NCBI GenBank assembly: GCA_003133425.1
Contig: PKXI01000367.1
Coordinates: 1-23,454 of the forward strand
Length of the DNA stretch: 23,454 nt
Source of the DNA: Acidobacteriaceae bacterium
Lineage (GTDB): Bacteria > Acidobacteriota > Terriglobia > Terriglobales > Acidobacteriaceae
Direction: 5' to 3'
The position numbers and the translations under genes are program-made. Shown here piece after piece: positions 14,135 through 22,601 of the stretch; within the stretch, counting starts at the first letter, position 1; every line of letters begins with the position of its first letter. The notes under the pieces are model-generated. The model was not told the DNA's origin, did not search any database, and saw nothing but the letters and a program-made list of their open reading frames with translations.

Positions 14135-15334
14135 TCAATTCAAGTTTGCTGGATATAGAGCTGGAAACCACCGTTCCACGACACCAATGGGAAAGCCAAG
14201 GCGCACAGGCGCTCTCGTTCCGGCGGAAACCAGCAAACCGCGCTCAAGGAGTTGAGAAAGCACGATGCGAGCCATGCGCTCCTTGTAGGCCGTGAGTGCA
14301 GGCGCCTGACCTCGCTCAAACTCTCCCGCAAGCAGGGCTTCGCGTAAGAGTTGAAAGCTACCCTTCGGCAAGCGACTGGCGCGAACTTCCTCCCCAACGT
14401 AAATTTCCATCCGGCGCAGCAATTCTGCGGGTTCCAAGATGGAACGCATGAAATCGATCTGATCCACGCAGGTGGCCAGAAAGAACTGGCAGAATTGGAC
14501 GAGCGCTGCCTCAGAGAGGTTTCCTCTTCCGTCAAGGTCATTGTGGCGCGGTTCGTCGGCTGCCATCAGCAAGGCTTTATATCGGTCTACATTGCGAGCC
14601 AGCCCACGCGCAGCAGACCAAAGGCTGCTGCCTACTCCCAACCGCTTCAACATTGCATGAGACATCAATCTCGCAACGCGTCCGTTGCCATCGTAGAAGG
14701 GGTGAATCCAAAGAAAACGATGATGTGCGGCGGCCACTGCGACTATCTGCCTAATCTTCGAGAGATGCTCAGGGGAATACACCTCCTCGAACCGTGTGAG
14801 GAACCGGGGCAGGGCCGACGCCGCAGGTGGCAGGTGCCTGCCAACCACAACTTCCCCGTCACGAAGTTCACCTGGCTGAACATGCACGCGCCGCTTTGAT
14901 CCCAAGTCTTCCACCCAAAGCAATTCCTCTGGAAGGCGGCGAGCGAACTCCCGATGTATCCATTCTGCATAAGCTGCGGAAGCAGGGAAGGCCGGGTCAT
15001 CTTGTCCCTCGTCGATAGCCTGCTGAACCTCGATGTGTGCGACAGCTTCGAGTTGCAAAGCCCGGCGCTTAGGCTCAGTGGAGTAGTCCTTGCGAAGGGC
15101 ACGATCAATGTCGCGGGGGCGCGTGTCGTGTCCCTCGATGAGATTGGAGTAGTAGCAATTCATCGAGCGAACCAAAGTGCCAACCGCCGCAGTGACGATG
15201 TTGTTCATCTGCCCTGCCAGAGCACTGGCCTTTGAAACAAGATCGAAGGCAGCGTCGTCGATGCCGCGCTGTCCCTCTTGGGGCAACATTGGCTCCATCC
15301 AGGATATGTTGGTAATCAGGCTCTCGTCAGCCAT
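14135..15334 (-). CDS. Class II Fic-domain AMP-transferase-like protein
   Basis: The 399-aa protein carries the canonical Fic motif HPFYDGNGRVAR at 211-222 (H211 catalytic base, D215, GNGR phosphate loop), which transfers AMP or another nucleotide moiety to target hydroxyls. An inhibitory-helix motif S63-NLI-E67-G68 precedes it (CYYSNLIEGHDTRP), so this is a class II, self-inhibited Fic protein. E67 would block ATP positioning until released. The C-terminal 90 residues (MARIVLSQLLERGLLVSAGT) look like a winged helix that may bind DNA. I chose the ATG at 15334 because the promoter lies between 15357 and 15393. A longer GTG-started version to 15427 would include the promoter and inverted repeats. 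All active-site residues are present. Confidence 0.88.
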   Translation of the reverse strand: MADESLITNISWMEPMLPQEGQRGIDDAAFDLVSKASALAGQMNNIVTAAVGTLVRSMNCYYSNLIEGHDTRPRDIDRALRKDYSTEPKRRALQLEAVAHIEVQQAIDEGQDDPAFPASAAYAEWIHREFARRLPEELLWVEDLGSKRRVHVQPGELRDGEVVVGRHLPPAASALPRFLTRFEEVYSPEHLSKIRQIVAVAAAHHRFLWIHPFYDGNGRVARLMSHAMLKRLGVGSSLWSAARGLARNVDRYKALLMAADEPRHNDLDGRGNLSEAALVQFCQFFLATCVDQIDFMRSILEPAELLRRMEIYVGEEVRASRLPKGSFQLLREALLAGEFERGQAPALTAYKERMARIVLSQLLERGLLVSAGTRAPVRLGFPIGVVERWFPALYPANLN

Positions 15335-15363
15335 ATGTTGTGCCGGTTCCGGTGCCGGATATA

Positions 15364-15393
15364 AATATATTACATTCAAACACTTAATTTGAA
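15364..15393 (-). promoter_or_regulatory. Fic promoter overlapping an inverted repeat
   Basis: On the minus strand TTCAAA (15388-15393) and TATATT (15364-15369) are separated by 18 bp and match sigma70-type -35 and -10 boxes at 4/6 and 5/6. This places the start of transcription near 15357, about 23 bases before the ATG at 15334. The -35 is also one arm of a perfect inverted repeat, TTCAAA-N7-TTTGAA (15375-15393), in the most AT-rich patch nearby. A protein bound to this repeat would block the promoter, which fits autoregulation by the C-terminal winged helix of Fic. Confidence 0.55.
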
Positions 15394-15406
15394 AATATCG
15401 GAGCGG

Positions 15407-15463
15407 AATTGCCGGATAAAATGCCACTTCATTAAGCAGCCGGCTTTACCGCTGCCGGCAATT
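15407..15463. repeat. Long inverted repeat upstream of the Fic promoter
   Basis: AATTGCCGG (15407-15415) and CCGGCAATT (15455-15463) are perfect 9-bp complements with 39 bp between them. The interval contains a further short repeat, GCAGC (15436-15440) and GCTGC (15451-15455). The element sits just upstream of the predicted promoter and could be a regulatory binding site, a terminator-like fold or a mobile-element trace. No T-tract follows. Confidence 0.5.
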
Positions 15464-15752
15464 GTCCACGCCAGTACAAACATCTCCATAGTTCCAATTG
15501 AGAGTGAGCCACACCGGGGTGCTGTGAGGCCAGCCTACCCGTCTCATTCATTGGGGAGAACCTCAGAGAAGCCCCTCGCAAGTATCCGGTCCAAAAGGGC
15601 CTTAAAAACATAGCCCTCAAGTGGCTTATTTTTCAGCGGCAGAAACCGTTGAGCCAAGGAGGTTCGAAAGGTGTGCGTTCTGACACAGCCTCTTAGAAAT
15701 GCCCAGACGTAACTCCCGGCTTGACTGGACTCGAAAGGAGCACGCCAGTTGC
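15464..15752. other. Intergenic stretch between Fic and the efflux operon
   Basis: I see no convincing gene. A minus-strand frame at 15432-15620 reads partly naturally (LASQHPGVAHSQLELWRCLY) but has no ribosome binding site. Just 3' of the efflux adaptor gene there is a weak 5-bp stem (ACTGG/CCAGT) without a T-tract, so the operon terminator is not evident. Confidence 0.3.
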
Positions 15753-16931
15753 TTATTTCTGTGCTGCTTCGTGAACGGGGACGACCGTAGTATCAGGTCT
15801 GAGTTCGTCGGTTGCTCGGGCGACGACCAGATCACCAGCTTTCAAGGCTCCAAATACTTCAACAAGATCGTCTTTCGGCAGGCCCACCTGAACACTCACC
15901 CATTGGGTTTTGCCGTCGCTGACGCGGATCACGAACGAGTGCTCAAGATCGGAGGCGACGGCAGTTTTTGGGACCACCAGGCTTGTCCCGACTCGATGAA
16001 TAGGCCACTCGACCTGTGCGTAGGTTCCGGGAGTAAGCAAGCCGTCACGATTCCAAACATCCAGTTCGACCGGCATGGTTCGTGTTTGGCGATCAACCGA
16101 GTCCGAGACGCGGGCGATCGTTCCCGTGAACTTCCGGTCGGGATAGGCTGGGACCTTGAATTCCACTTTCTGTCCCCCCTGGATGCCGCTCAAATACGCC
16201 TGTGGCACTGGTACGGTAAGGCGCATGTGGTCGGTCGTCTCCAGGCGAAGCATGGGTATCGAAGTAGCCGAGTCGGTTGCGGGACCGACCAGCGCACCGG
16301 GATGAACATTGCGCTCAGTGATCACGCCGTCAAACGGAGCCGTCACTTGCAGGTATTCCAGCAAGGTTGTGAATGAGTTCAGCGCCTGCCGGGCGGCATT
16401 AACATTCTCTTCGGCTGCCTTAGCGTTGGCGCGGTCTGCCTCGACCGTCTTTTCCGCCACGATGAGATCGTTGCCGGCAACAACACCGGGAGTCTTTGCG
16501 GCGTCCTCAAGATGATTGCTGGTCGCCTCGTCGGAGGCGAGCCTTGCCTGGGCAGCAGTGAGCTGGGAATCGGCGGCCTGGAGTTGCGCTTGCCCTTGTG
16601 CGCGGCGGGCATCCACTTCCGGGGCAGTTAGACGAACAAGGAGTTGCCCCTTGCGAACACGAGAGCCGCGATCGACACCGATCCATTGCAGAAAGCCGGT
16701 CTCCTTTGGGTAGATCGCAACGGATTCAAATGGAGTGAGTTCGGCCGGCAATGTCAAAGAGGTTTGCAGTTTCTGTTCCTCGACGGCGCTTACAACTACC
16801 GAGCGTGGGCCTTTTACCTCACCAGGGGCAGGCGTCTTATTGTTGCATCCGGTCACGATGCTGAAGGCAACGGCCAGGAACATGAGCCTGAAAGCAAAGG
16901 CGGGTAACGACTGGATTGGAAACCTGTTCAT
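15753..16931 (-). CDS. RND efflux periplasmic adaptor lipoprotein (membrane fusion protein)
   Basis: This 392-aa adaptor bridges an inner-membrane RND pump and an outer-membrane channel. The signal region ends in the lipobox IVTGC with C29 as the lipidated residue. The order is barrel-sandwich lipoyl half (IYPKETGFLQWIGVDRGSRV, KGQLLVRLTAPEVD), an alpha-helical hairpin (residues about 105-180, QAQLQAADSQLTAAQARLAS), the returning lipoyl half (LQVTAPFDGVITERNVHPGA), then beta-barrel and membrane-proximal domains (PAYPDRKFTGTIARVSDSVD). The ATG overlaps the pump gene stop in an ATGA (16928-16931), showing translational coupling. It is the last gene of the operon, which is unusual: most RND operons place the adaptor before the pump. 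Confidence 0.92.
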   Translation of the reverse strand: MNRFPIQSLPAFAFRLMFLAVAFSIVTGCNNKTPAPGEVKGPRSVVVSAVEEQKLQTSLTLPAELTPFESVAIYPKETGFLQWIGVDRGSRVRKGQLLVRLTAPEVDARRAQGQAQLQAADSQLTAAQARLASDEATSNHLEDAAKTPGVVAGNDLIVAEKTVEADRANAKAAEENVNAARQALNSFTTLLEYLQVTAPFDGVITERNVHPGALVGPATDSATSIPMLRLETTDHMRLTVPVPQAYLSGIQGGQKVEFKVPAYPDRKFTGTIARVSDSVDRQTRTMPVELDVWNRDGLLTPGTYAQVEWPIHRVGTSLVVPKTAVASDLEHSFVIRVSDGKTQWVSVQVGLPKDDLVEVFGALKAGDLVVARATDELRPDTTVVPVHEAAQK

Positions 16932-19900
16932 ATTCCCTCGGCATGGGGCGATGCGAAACGGCTCTCGGGATCGTCGGGGTCAAGGGAGACCGAGCTACGC
17001 CTGGCATTATGTTGTGCGATCACAAATATAAGCGGGATAATCAGCAGCGTGGTTCCAGTTGCTGCCAGTAAGCCCCCGATAACTGCCCGGCCAAGGGGCG
17101 CCGCAGACTCTGCACCGGAACCGAGCGCCAGGGCCATGGGAAGCATGCCAGCGATCATAGCGATACTTGTCATCAGAACTGGACGCATTCGTGTCTTCGC
17201 AGCCTCCAGCGCCGCTTCAAGGGCGGTCCTGCCCGCACGCCGGTACTGTTCTGCGAAAGTGACCAGAAGAATCGCATTGGCGACAGCCACTCCTAACGCC
17301 ATGATGGCCCCCATGAACGACTGAATATTCAGTGACGTTCGAGTCAGCCAAAGAACCAATGCCACTCCGCTGAGTACCGCAGGGGCTGTGGCGAGCACGA
17401 CCAGGGCCAAGCGGATCGACTGGAAATTGGCGGTCAGGAGAAGAAGAATTGCCAGCAAGGCAATGCCAAATCCAATGCTGAGGTTGGTAAGCGTCTGGCG
17501 CATGGGCGCGATCTGGCCTCGCACCTCGACGCTCAGACCTCGCGGAACGGGGGTAATGTTCGCAAGAGCATGATCCAGGGCGCGAGAGACGCGGCCCAGG
17601 TCTGTTCCGTAGACATTCGCCGCAAGAAGCACGGCCATTCGGCCATTGATTCGGTCATACTCTCCCACGGTCTCGCCGTCTTTCACGGTGGCTACGTCGC
17701 CAATCAGTGGATGCGCACCCTCTCCCGCTGGAATGTTGGCGATGTCTTGCGCAGAATGGATTTGCGTCTGAGGGATCTCAACCTGAACCTGATAGCCAAT
17801 TCCTGTTTTGGGGTCGGCCCAGTAGTTGGGAACAACAAAGCGGCTGGACGATGTGGAAGTAAGCACCGCATTGCCGACCTGACTGGCCGTGAGGCCCATC
17901 TGGCCCGCTAATACGCGATCAATGTTTACGTTGATGCTCGGATATTCGAGTGGCTCTTCGTAGCGCAGATCACGCAGAGCTGCGATCGATTCCATTGCTT
18001 TGTGCACGCGAGTCGCATAGTTGCGTGCCTCGGTCAGATCAGCCCCTTCGACGGCAACCTCGACCGATGTAGGCGCACCTAGGTTCATGATCTGCGATAC
18101 GATGTCACCGGCTTCGAATGAGAACGTGCAGCCGGGAAACTTATCGCCCAGTACCTTGCGCAGATGCTCCTCAAATTCCGGCAGCTTGATTCCCGCGTCC
18201 GATCGCAGAGCTACCCTGATAATTGCTTCGTGCGGCCCGCTGGTAAATAGATAAATGGTATTGATGGGGTAGCTTGCAGCCTGCAGTCCCACATAGCCGA
18301 GCGTGCTCTCAACATTCCCATCGCCGGCTTCCTGCTGGATCGTGTTCAGGACCTGGCGAACCAGGTCTTCGGTGACAGGCACGCGTGTGCCGATGGGGGC
18401 GTTGAAGCGCAATTGGAACTGGTTGGAGCCGGACGGCGGAAAGAGTTCCTGCCCAAGATTGAGGCCGACGATCACGACAACTAAAGCCGTGACCGCAACA
18501 TAAGCAATCACCGCAAGCCACCGCACAGGCATCATCTTTCCCAATGCCCATTCAAGCCCATCTCGCATGCGGGTCAGAAAGTCTCGCCTGGCAGAGGCAC
18601 TCTCCCGATTATTCCAGTGCTCGGGAAGAAACCAATTCGACAGCACCGGTACCAACGTACCGGAAAGGACGTAGGACGCCGCCATGGCGAAGCCAACGGC
18701 CAGTGAGAGTGGAACAAAGAGAGCTTTCGTAACTCCGGTCATGAAGAAGGATGGAACGAAGACCGCGAGGATCGACAACATGGCCAGCAGACGTGGAGTG
18801 AGAACCTCGCAACTCGCATGGAGGACTGCAACCGCCCGCTGCTCTCCGCGCTCAAGATGAGCGTGAATGTTCTCGATGACCACCGTACCTTCATCGACAA
18901 GGACGCCGACGGCCAATGCCAGACCTCCAAGCGTCATAATGTTGATGGTTTGCCCGCTCGCCCAAAGCAGGACAACCGTAGTGATGAGGGCGAATGGGAT
19001 GGTGAGAACGACGATGCCCGCACTGCGCCAATCGCGAAGGAACAGGAGCACCATCAATCCAGTAAGCAGCGCACCCAACATTCCTTCGCGGGCAATGGTC
19101 CACAGTGAGTCTTTTACATAAGCCGACTGGTCGAATCGGTAATCGACCTGAATATCTGCGGGAACCAGAGCGCGGAATCGATCGAGGTTCTGCTTCACTT
19201 CATTCACGACCGTAACAGTGGACGCGTCCGGCCTCTTGGTTACGGGAATATAGACAGCACGTTTGCCATCGATCTCTGCATACCCCGCTAGAATGTCCGT
19301 GGAATCCTCGACCCTGGCAACATCATGGAGAAATATCGTGGGGCCGGAACCCAGGTGCAATGGCAGATTGGCCAACTCCTGGATATCACGGACGACGGCA
19401 TTATTTGGAACAATGGGTTGCAGCGTCCCTTCCTGCACGTTTCCTGAAGGAACGATGGTGTTGCCGGAAGTGATGGCCTGAATCACCTGCTCCGGGGACA
19501 TGCCGTAACCGCGCAATTTGGCAGCGTCAACGCTCACCACAATCGCACGCTGGTTACCGCCAAAGGGCGGAGGCGAGGAGACCCCCGGCAGCGTTGCGAA
19601 CTGGGGACGAACACGGTTCAGCGCAAGGTCTTGAATCTCGCCGAGTGTTCGACTGGGAGATGTGAAGGTGAGATAGCCAACCGGTACCGTTCCCGCGTCA
19701 TAGCGGACGATAAAAGGCGGCACCGCGCCATAGGGCATGAATGCATGTGACCGGTTGGCATAGGAGATTACCTGGGCGAGCGCCTGGCTCATGTCGGTAT
19801 CAGGATGGAATGTGAGCTTGATGAGCGCAGCGCCCTGAATGGACTTCGACTCGACACTCTCAATCCCGCTGACATAAAGGAAGTGGTACTCGTAGTAGTA

Positions 19901-20092
19901 GGTAAGGAAGCCCTCCATCTGCGCCGGGCTCATGCCGCCATACGGCTGAGCAACATAAATGACGGGAAGATTGAGGTTGGGGAAGATGTCAACCCGCATC
20001 CGCGTCAACGCGAGAACTGAGCACAGAGCCACGGCTACAACACCGACGACGATAGTCCATGGACGGCGAAGCGCGAGACGTATCAGCCACAT
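16928..20092 (-). CDS. RND efflux pump, inner-membrane transporter
   Basis: This 1054-aa proton-driven resistance-nodulation-division pump has the usual length for HAE/AcrB-like proteins. It starts with a cytoplasmic stub and TM1 (PWTIVVGVVAVALCSVLALT), followed by the porter domain (DIFPNLNLPVIYVAQPYGGM). TM4 carries the proton-relay pair as D400-E401 (GVLVDEGTVVIENIHAHLER) where AcrB has Asp-Asp. TM5-6, a second large periplasmic loop and TM8-12 follow (FGIALLAILLLLTANFQSIR, IMALGVAVANAILLVTFAEQ). The terminal TM12 region reads VIGGLLAATGTTLLIIPLIF. It starts 3 bases after the outer-membrane factor stop and ends overlapping the adaptor start. The substrate is not inferable, as acidobacterial pumps of this type handle diverse hydrophobic compounds. 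Confidence 0.94.
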   Translation of the reverse strand: MWLIRLALRRPWTIVVGVVAVALCSVLALTRMRVDIFPNLNLPVIYVAQPYGGMSPAQMEGFLTYYYEYHFLYVSGIESVESKSIQGAALIKLTFHPDTDMSQALAQVISYANRSHAFMPYGAVPPFIVRYDAGTVPVGYLTFTSPSRTLGEIQDLALNRVRPQFATLPGVSSPPPFGGNQRAIVVSVDAAKLRGYGMSPEQVIQAITSGNTIVPSGNVQEGTLQPIVPNNAVVRDIQELANLPLHLGSGPTIFLHDVARVEDSTDILAGYAEIDGKRAVYIPVTKRPDASTVTVVNEVKQNLDRFRALVPADIQVDYRFDQSAYVKDSLWTIAREGMLGALLTGLMVLLFLRDWRSAGIVVLTIPFALITTVVLLWASGQTINIMTLGGLALAVGVLVDEGTVVIENIHAHLERGEQRAVAVLHASCEVLTPRLLAMLSILAVFVPSFFMTGVTKALFVPLSLAVGFAMAASYVLSGTLVPVLSNWFLPEHWNNRESASARRDFLTRMRDGLEWALGKMMPVRWLAVIAYVAVTALVVVIVGLNLGQELFPPSGSNQFQLRFNAPIGTRVPVTEDLVRQVLNTIQQEAGDGNVESTLGYVGLQAASYPINTIYLFTSGPHEAIIRVALRSDAGIKLPEFEEHLRKVLGDKFPGCTFSFEAGDIVSQIMNLGAPTSVEVAVEGADLTEARNYATRVHKAMESIAALRDLRYEEPLEYPSINVNIDRVLAGQMGLTASQVGNAVLTSTSSSRFVVPNYWADPKTGIGYQVQVEIPQTQIHSAQDIANIPAGEGAHPLIGDVATVKDGETVGEYDRINGRMAVLLAANVYGTDLGRVSRALDHALANITPVPRGLSVEVRGQIAPMRQTLTNLSIGFGIALLAILLLLTANFQSIRLALVVLATAPAVLSGVALVLWLTRTSLNIQSFMGAIMALGVAVANAILLVTFAEQYRRAGRTALEAALEAAKTRMRPVLMTSIAMIAGMLPMALALGSGAESAAPLGRAVIGGLLAATGTTLLIIPLIFVIAQHNARRSSVSLDPDDPESRFASPHAEGI

Positions 20093-20095
20093 GGA

Positions 20096-21565
20096 TCAAT
20101 GACCTCCGGCGCTTTGGCCTGGCAGTTGATTTAGAAACGGTGTGAGGTCACCTTGGGCCGCGCAGACATTGAGGAGTGCTTGCCAAACAGCGATGTGGGC
20201 TGCCGCGTCGTCTGATTCCGCCTGTTGCAGGAGAGCCTGGGCCTGTGTAACCTCCACTATGTTGGCGAGTCCTGCCTGATAGCGGGCGCGGGCCTGTAAC
20301 TCCGCCATACGAGCTGAGGTCAACTCTACCGGTGTGTTTTGCGCGATCTGCCTTGCGCCGTCGAGCTCGATGCGGGCCTGTTCTACCTGGGTGTTTAACG
20401 CTTCAATCGTATTCTGATAATTCAACTTCTGTGCCTGCACATTGGAAGCAGCAATCCTTTTCTGTTCGCGTATCGAGAAATAATCAAACGGCGCGAAGGT
20501 AGCCTGAATCCCGATCGCCCAGTTCTCGCGGTCAGGCGCCAAGCCGTTGACGCCTCCTAAAAGGGTTCCATCTGGCTTCACTCCGCTGCCACGACCGGAG
20601 ACGGCACCTTCAAGTGAGAAGCGCGGGGCGTAAGCCCTTGACCACACGTGCTCCACTGATTTTGTCTGATCGAGGAGATGACCCTGTTCGAGCGCTAACG
20701 GGTGAGAAGCGGCAGCAAACGCGGGTACATCTGTTGACGCATCGGCCACGAGCAATGAATCTGAGTTCAGAGTAATCTGGCTGGATGGAAGAACCAGCAG
20801 CTCGGCCAACGCAGCTAGTGACACCTTCTCCTGTGTTTGCGCTTGAATCAGGCGCGTGCGGGATGCTGCGACTTCCGCATCCGCCGCGGATGCGTCGGCG
20901 CCCGGCCGCAGTTGGCTATCAACCAGCACGTGGATGGTTTTGGCAAAGGTTTTCCGGCGCGAGAGGTCAGCCTGGGCGCTCTTGACCTGCTCATGGAGAG
21001 TTGCAACCGTGAGGTATGCGCTGGCAGCTGCACTGGACATATCCAACTTTGTCAAAGCCAACCGATCTCCCGCAGCATTGCTGCCAGCCTGGGCCGCTGC
21101 GACTTCGGCTTTACGGTAGCCGAAGCGGGTCGGTTCCCAATTCATCAGCAGCCCTCCTGCGCTTCCCCAAACAGAAGTGTTTGAGGTATTCGCGAGGACA
21201 GTCCCAGAAAGAACCGGTATCACTCCCTGCGGCAGCAAGAGTCCGGGAATATTGTTATAGGTACTGCGATTCGTCTGCCACAGGACATTCGCCTGGGGCA
21301 GGTATTGGGTTCGGGTCAGACCGACGCTTTCCTTTGCCGCAAGCAGTCTTTGCAGGGCAATCCGGACTGTTGGGTAGTTAGCGACCGCTCGGTCCACAGC
21401 CGATTGGAGAGTCAGCCGGGTCTCCGCAATCGCGGGAGCCGAGACTTGCGAAGCCTGGTCAGCGGGCGCCGGTGTTTGGGCAGGAGGCGAGGCCAGGCCA
21501 ATGGGGGTCATTGTGCACAGGCACACTAAGGCACCCGCGGATCGTCGCCACTGATGGTTCATCAT
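20096..21565 (-). CDS. TolC-family outer-membrane efflux protein
   Basis: The ORF is open to 21682, but the ATG at 21563-21565 is the better start: a sigma70-type promoter lies at 21645-21673, and the sequence from there begins with a signal peptide (RRSAGALVCLCTMTPIGLAS). The mature protein has the two outer-membrane efflux repeats: helical segments with TLQSAVDRAVANYPTVRIAL in the first half, and NTIEALNTQVEQARIELDGA and NIVEVTQAQALLQQAESDDA in the second. It forms the trimeric outer-membrane exit duct for the RND pump. It is the first gene of the operon, with only 3 bases to the pump gene. About 489 aa from this start, normal for the family. Confidence 0.9.
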   Translation of the reverse strand: MMNHQWRRSAGALVCLCTMTPIGLASPPAQTPAPADQASQVSAPAIAETRLTLQSAVDRAVANYPTVRIALQRLLAAKESVGLTRTQYLPQANVLWQTNRSTYNNIPGLLLPQGVIPVLSGTVLANTSNTSVWGSAGGLLMNWEPTRFGYRKAEVAAAQAGSNAAGDRLALTKLDMSSAAASAYLTVATLHEQVKSAQADLSRRKTFAKTIHVLVDSQLRPGADASAADAEVAASRTRLIQAQTQEKVSLAALAELLVLPSSQITLNSDSLLVADASTDVPAFAAASHPLALEQGHLLDQTKSVEHVWSRAYAPRFSLEGAVSGRGSGVKPDGTLLGGVNGLAPDRENWAIGIQATFAPFDYFSIREQKRIAASNVQAQKLNYQNTIEALNTQVEQARIELDGARQIAQNTPVELTSARMAELQARARYQAGLANIVEVTQAQALLQQAESDDAAAHIAVWQALLNVCAAQGDLTPFLNQLPGQSAGGH

Positions 21566-21588
21566 GATCTTCAAAACTAGCCGTCCAT

Positions 21589-21619
21589 TGATCAGTGTTT
21601 GTCTGACCAGCGTTTGACC
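21589..21619 (-). promoter_or_regulatory. Repeated TGACC/TGATC motifs in the efflux leader, candidate operator
   Basis: Read on the plus strand, TGACC occurs at 21604-21608 and again at 21615-21619, 11 bp apart (one helical turn), with a related palindrome TGATCA at 21589-21594. They lie between the predicted transcription start and the outer-membrane factor ATG, where a repressor would stop transcription. No regulator gene is next to the operon. The spacing is the main support. Confidence 0.35.
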
Positions 21620-21644
21620 GGCAATCCCTGTGCTTCGTGCCCCC

Positions 21645-21673
21645 ACTATATCGAAGCTCAATAAGGGTGTCGA
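21645..21673 (-). promoter_or_regulatory. Sigma70-type promoter of the efflux operon
   Basis: On the minus strand the -35 box TCGACA (21668-21673) matches TTGACA at 5/6, and the -10 box TATAGT (21645-21650) matches TATAAT at 5/6. The spacing is exactly 17 bp. Transcription would start near 21638, giving a leader of about 70 bases before the outer-membrane factor ATG at 21565. This is the best promoter match found in the window. Confidence 0.7.
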
Positions 21674-21864
21674 GGAATTCATGGATTCTGAGCCAGCTAA
21701 CGGCTGAGATAAGCAGTGCTTTCATGAATCAGGGAGCAGACTGAGAGCAGCCGTTGATCGCTTCTCCGCTACGTAAAGGAACCCGGCACCTGCACTCCGG
21801 CCTGATGCGAATTGGGAATGGTGTACCAGCCATTCAGGAATTCTTCCTTTGCCAGCACCTGGAC

Positions 21865-22519
21865 TTAGCAGCAGCCGCAGCTCTCGTTGCGCATCGCCCG
21901 CCTTCCCTCAATGACCAGAACCGGAAGTACGGCCATCGCCGCCACCGAATCGACCCAGCGAAGATGGAAAAGCGCGTTCGCCGCCAGCCCCGTCAGCGTC
22001 CCTGCGGCCAGCCATGCACAGGTCGCCGACTGCACCGCATCTGCCGCAAGAGAGCGGTTTCCCGTCGTCCTGGCCAGTCTCCGCTTTGCCCAGGCGAGAA
22101 CTGGCATCACGATCAGAGCGCCTAACGTAATCGCCATCCCGAGGCGGCTGGTTTCCGCCCGAACGCCGCGCATCAGCGCCATCACTAACGTGAGCGCAAT
22201 CACCCCTGTCAGAACAAAGAGCAGCACAGCCGCCCACCGGCTGGCACGTTCCGGACTAATCCTCATGCGCGGGGAAAACGCGAGTAGAACTACCGCCGCC
22301 GACAGCAGCTCCACCAAGCTGTCGCTGCCAAAGGCCAGCAAAACCACGCTGTGCGCTGCCTGTGCCGCGTACAGGGCAATGCCGCATTCCAGCAGCATTC
22401 CACCCAAGCGTAACGCTCTGTAGCCACAGCAACGTCCATGGCGCCGGCTGAGGCGCTGTACAGCAGGAATCGGTGCACATATCGGGACTGCTCACAAGGT
22501 TGATCACTTCATCGGCCAT
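21865..22519 (-). pseudogene. Cation-efflux (CDF-like) transporter, apparently frameshifted near the N-terminus
   Basis: The readable part (180 aa from 22407) has five hydrophobic segments: LLECGIALYAAQAAHSVVLL, AAVVLLAF, WAAVLLFVLTGVIALTLVMA, LGALIVMPVLA and VAAMAVLPVLVI. It also has the metal-binding style motif FGSDSLVELLS in TM2, resembling small cation diffusion facilitator proteins. It ends with a Cys-rich SCGCC. No ATG or GTG with a ribosome binding site starts this frame. Upstream, the ATG at 22519 has an ideal GGAGAG site 6 bases before it, but it reads into a different frame (MADEVINLVSSPDMCTDSCC). The CDF frame extends back to about 22490 with a fitting N-terminus (RLSRRHGRCCGYRALRLGGM). 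A one-base indel near 22400-22490 would join them into about 218 aa. A truncated functional form starting at TTG 22407 is the alternative. Confidence 0.65.
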
Positions 22520-22601
22520 TCTGTCTCTCCATTCCAAGCCCCTCCAATACCAGTTTGGCTCAAATCCAGTAGCACAGGATTCGCCGGGAACTCCGCGGTG
22601 A

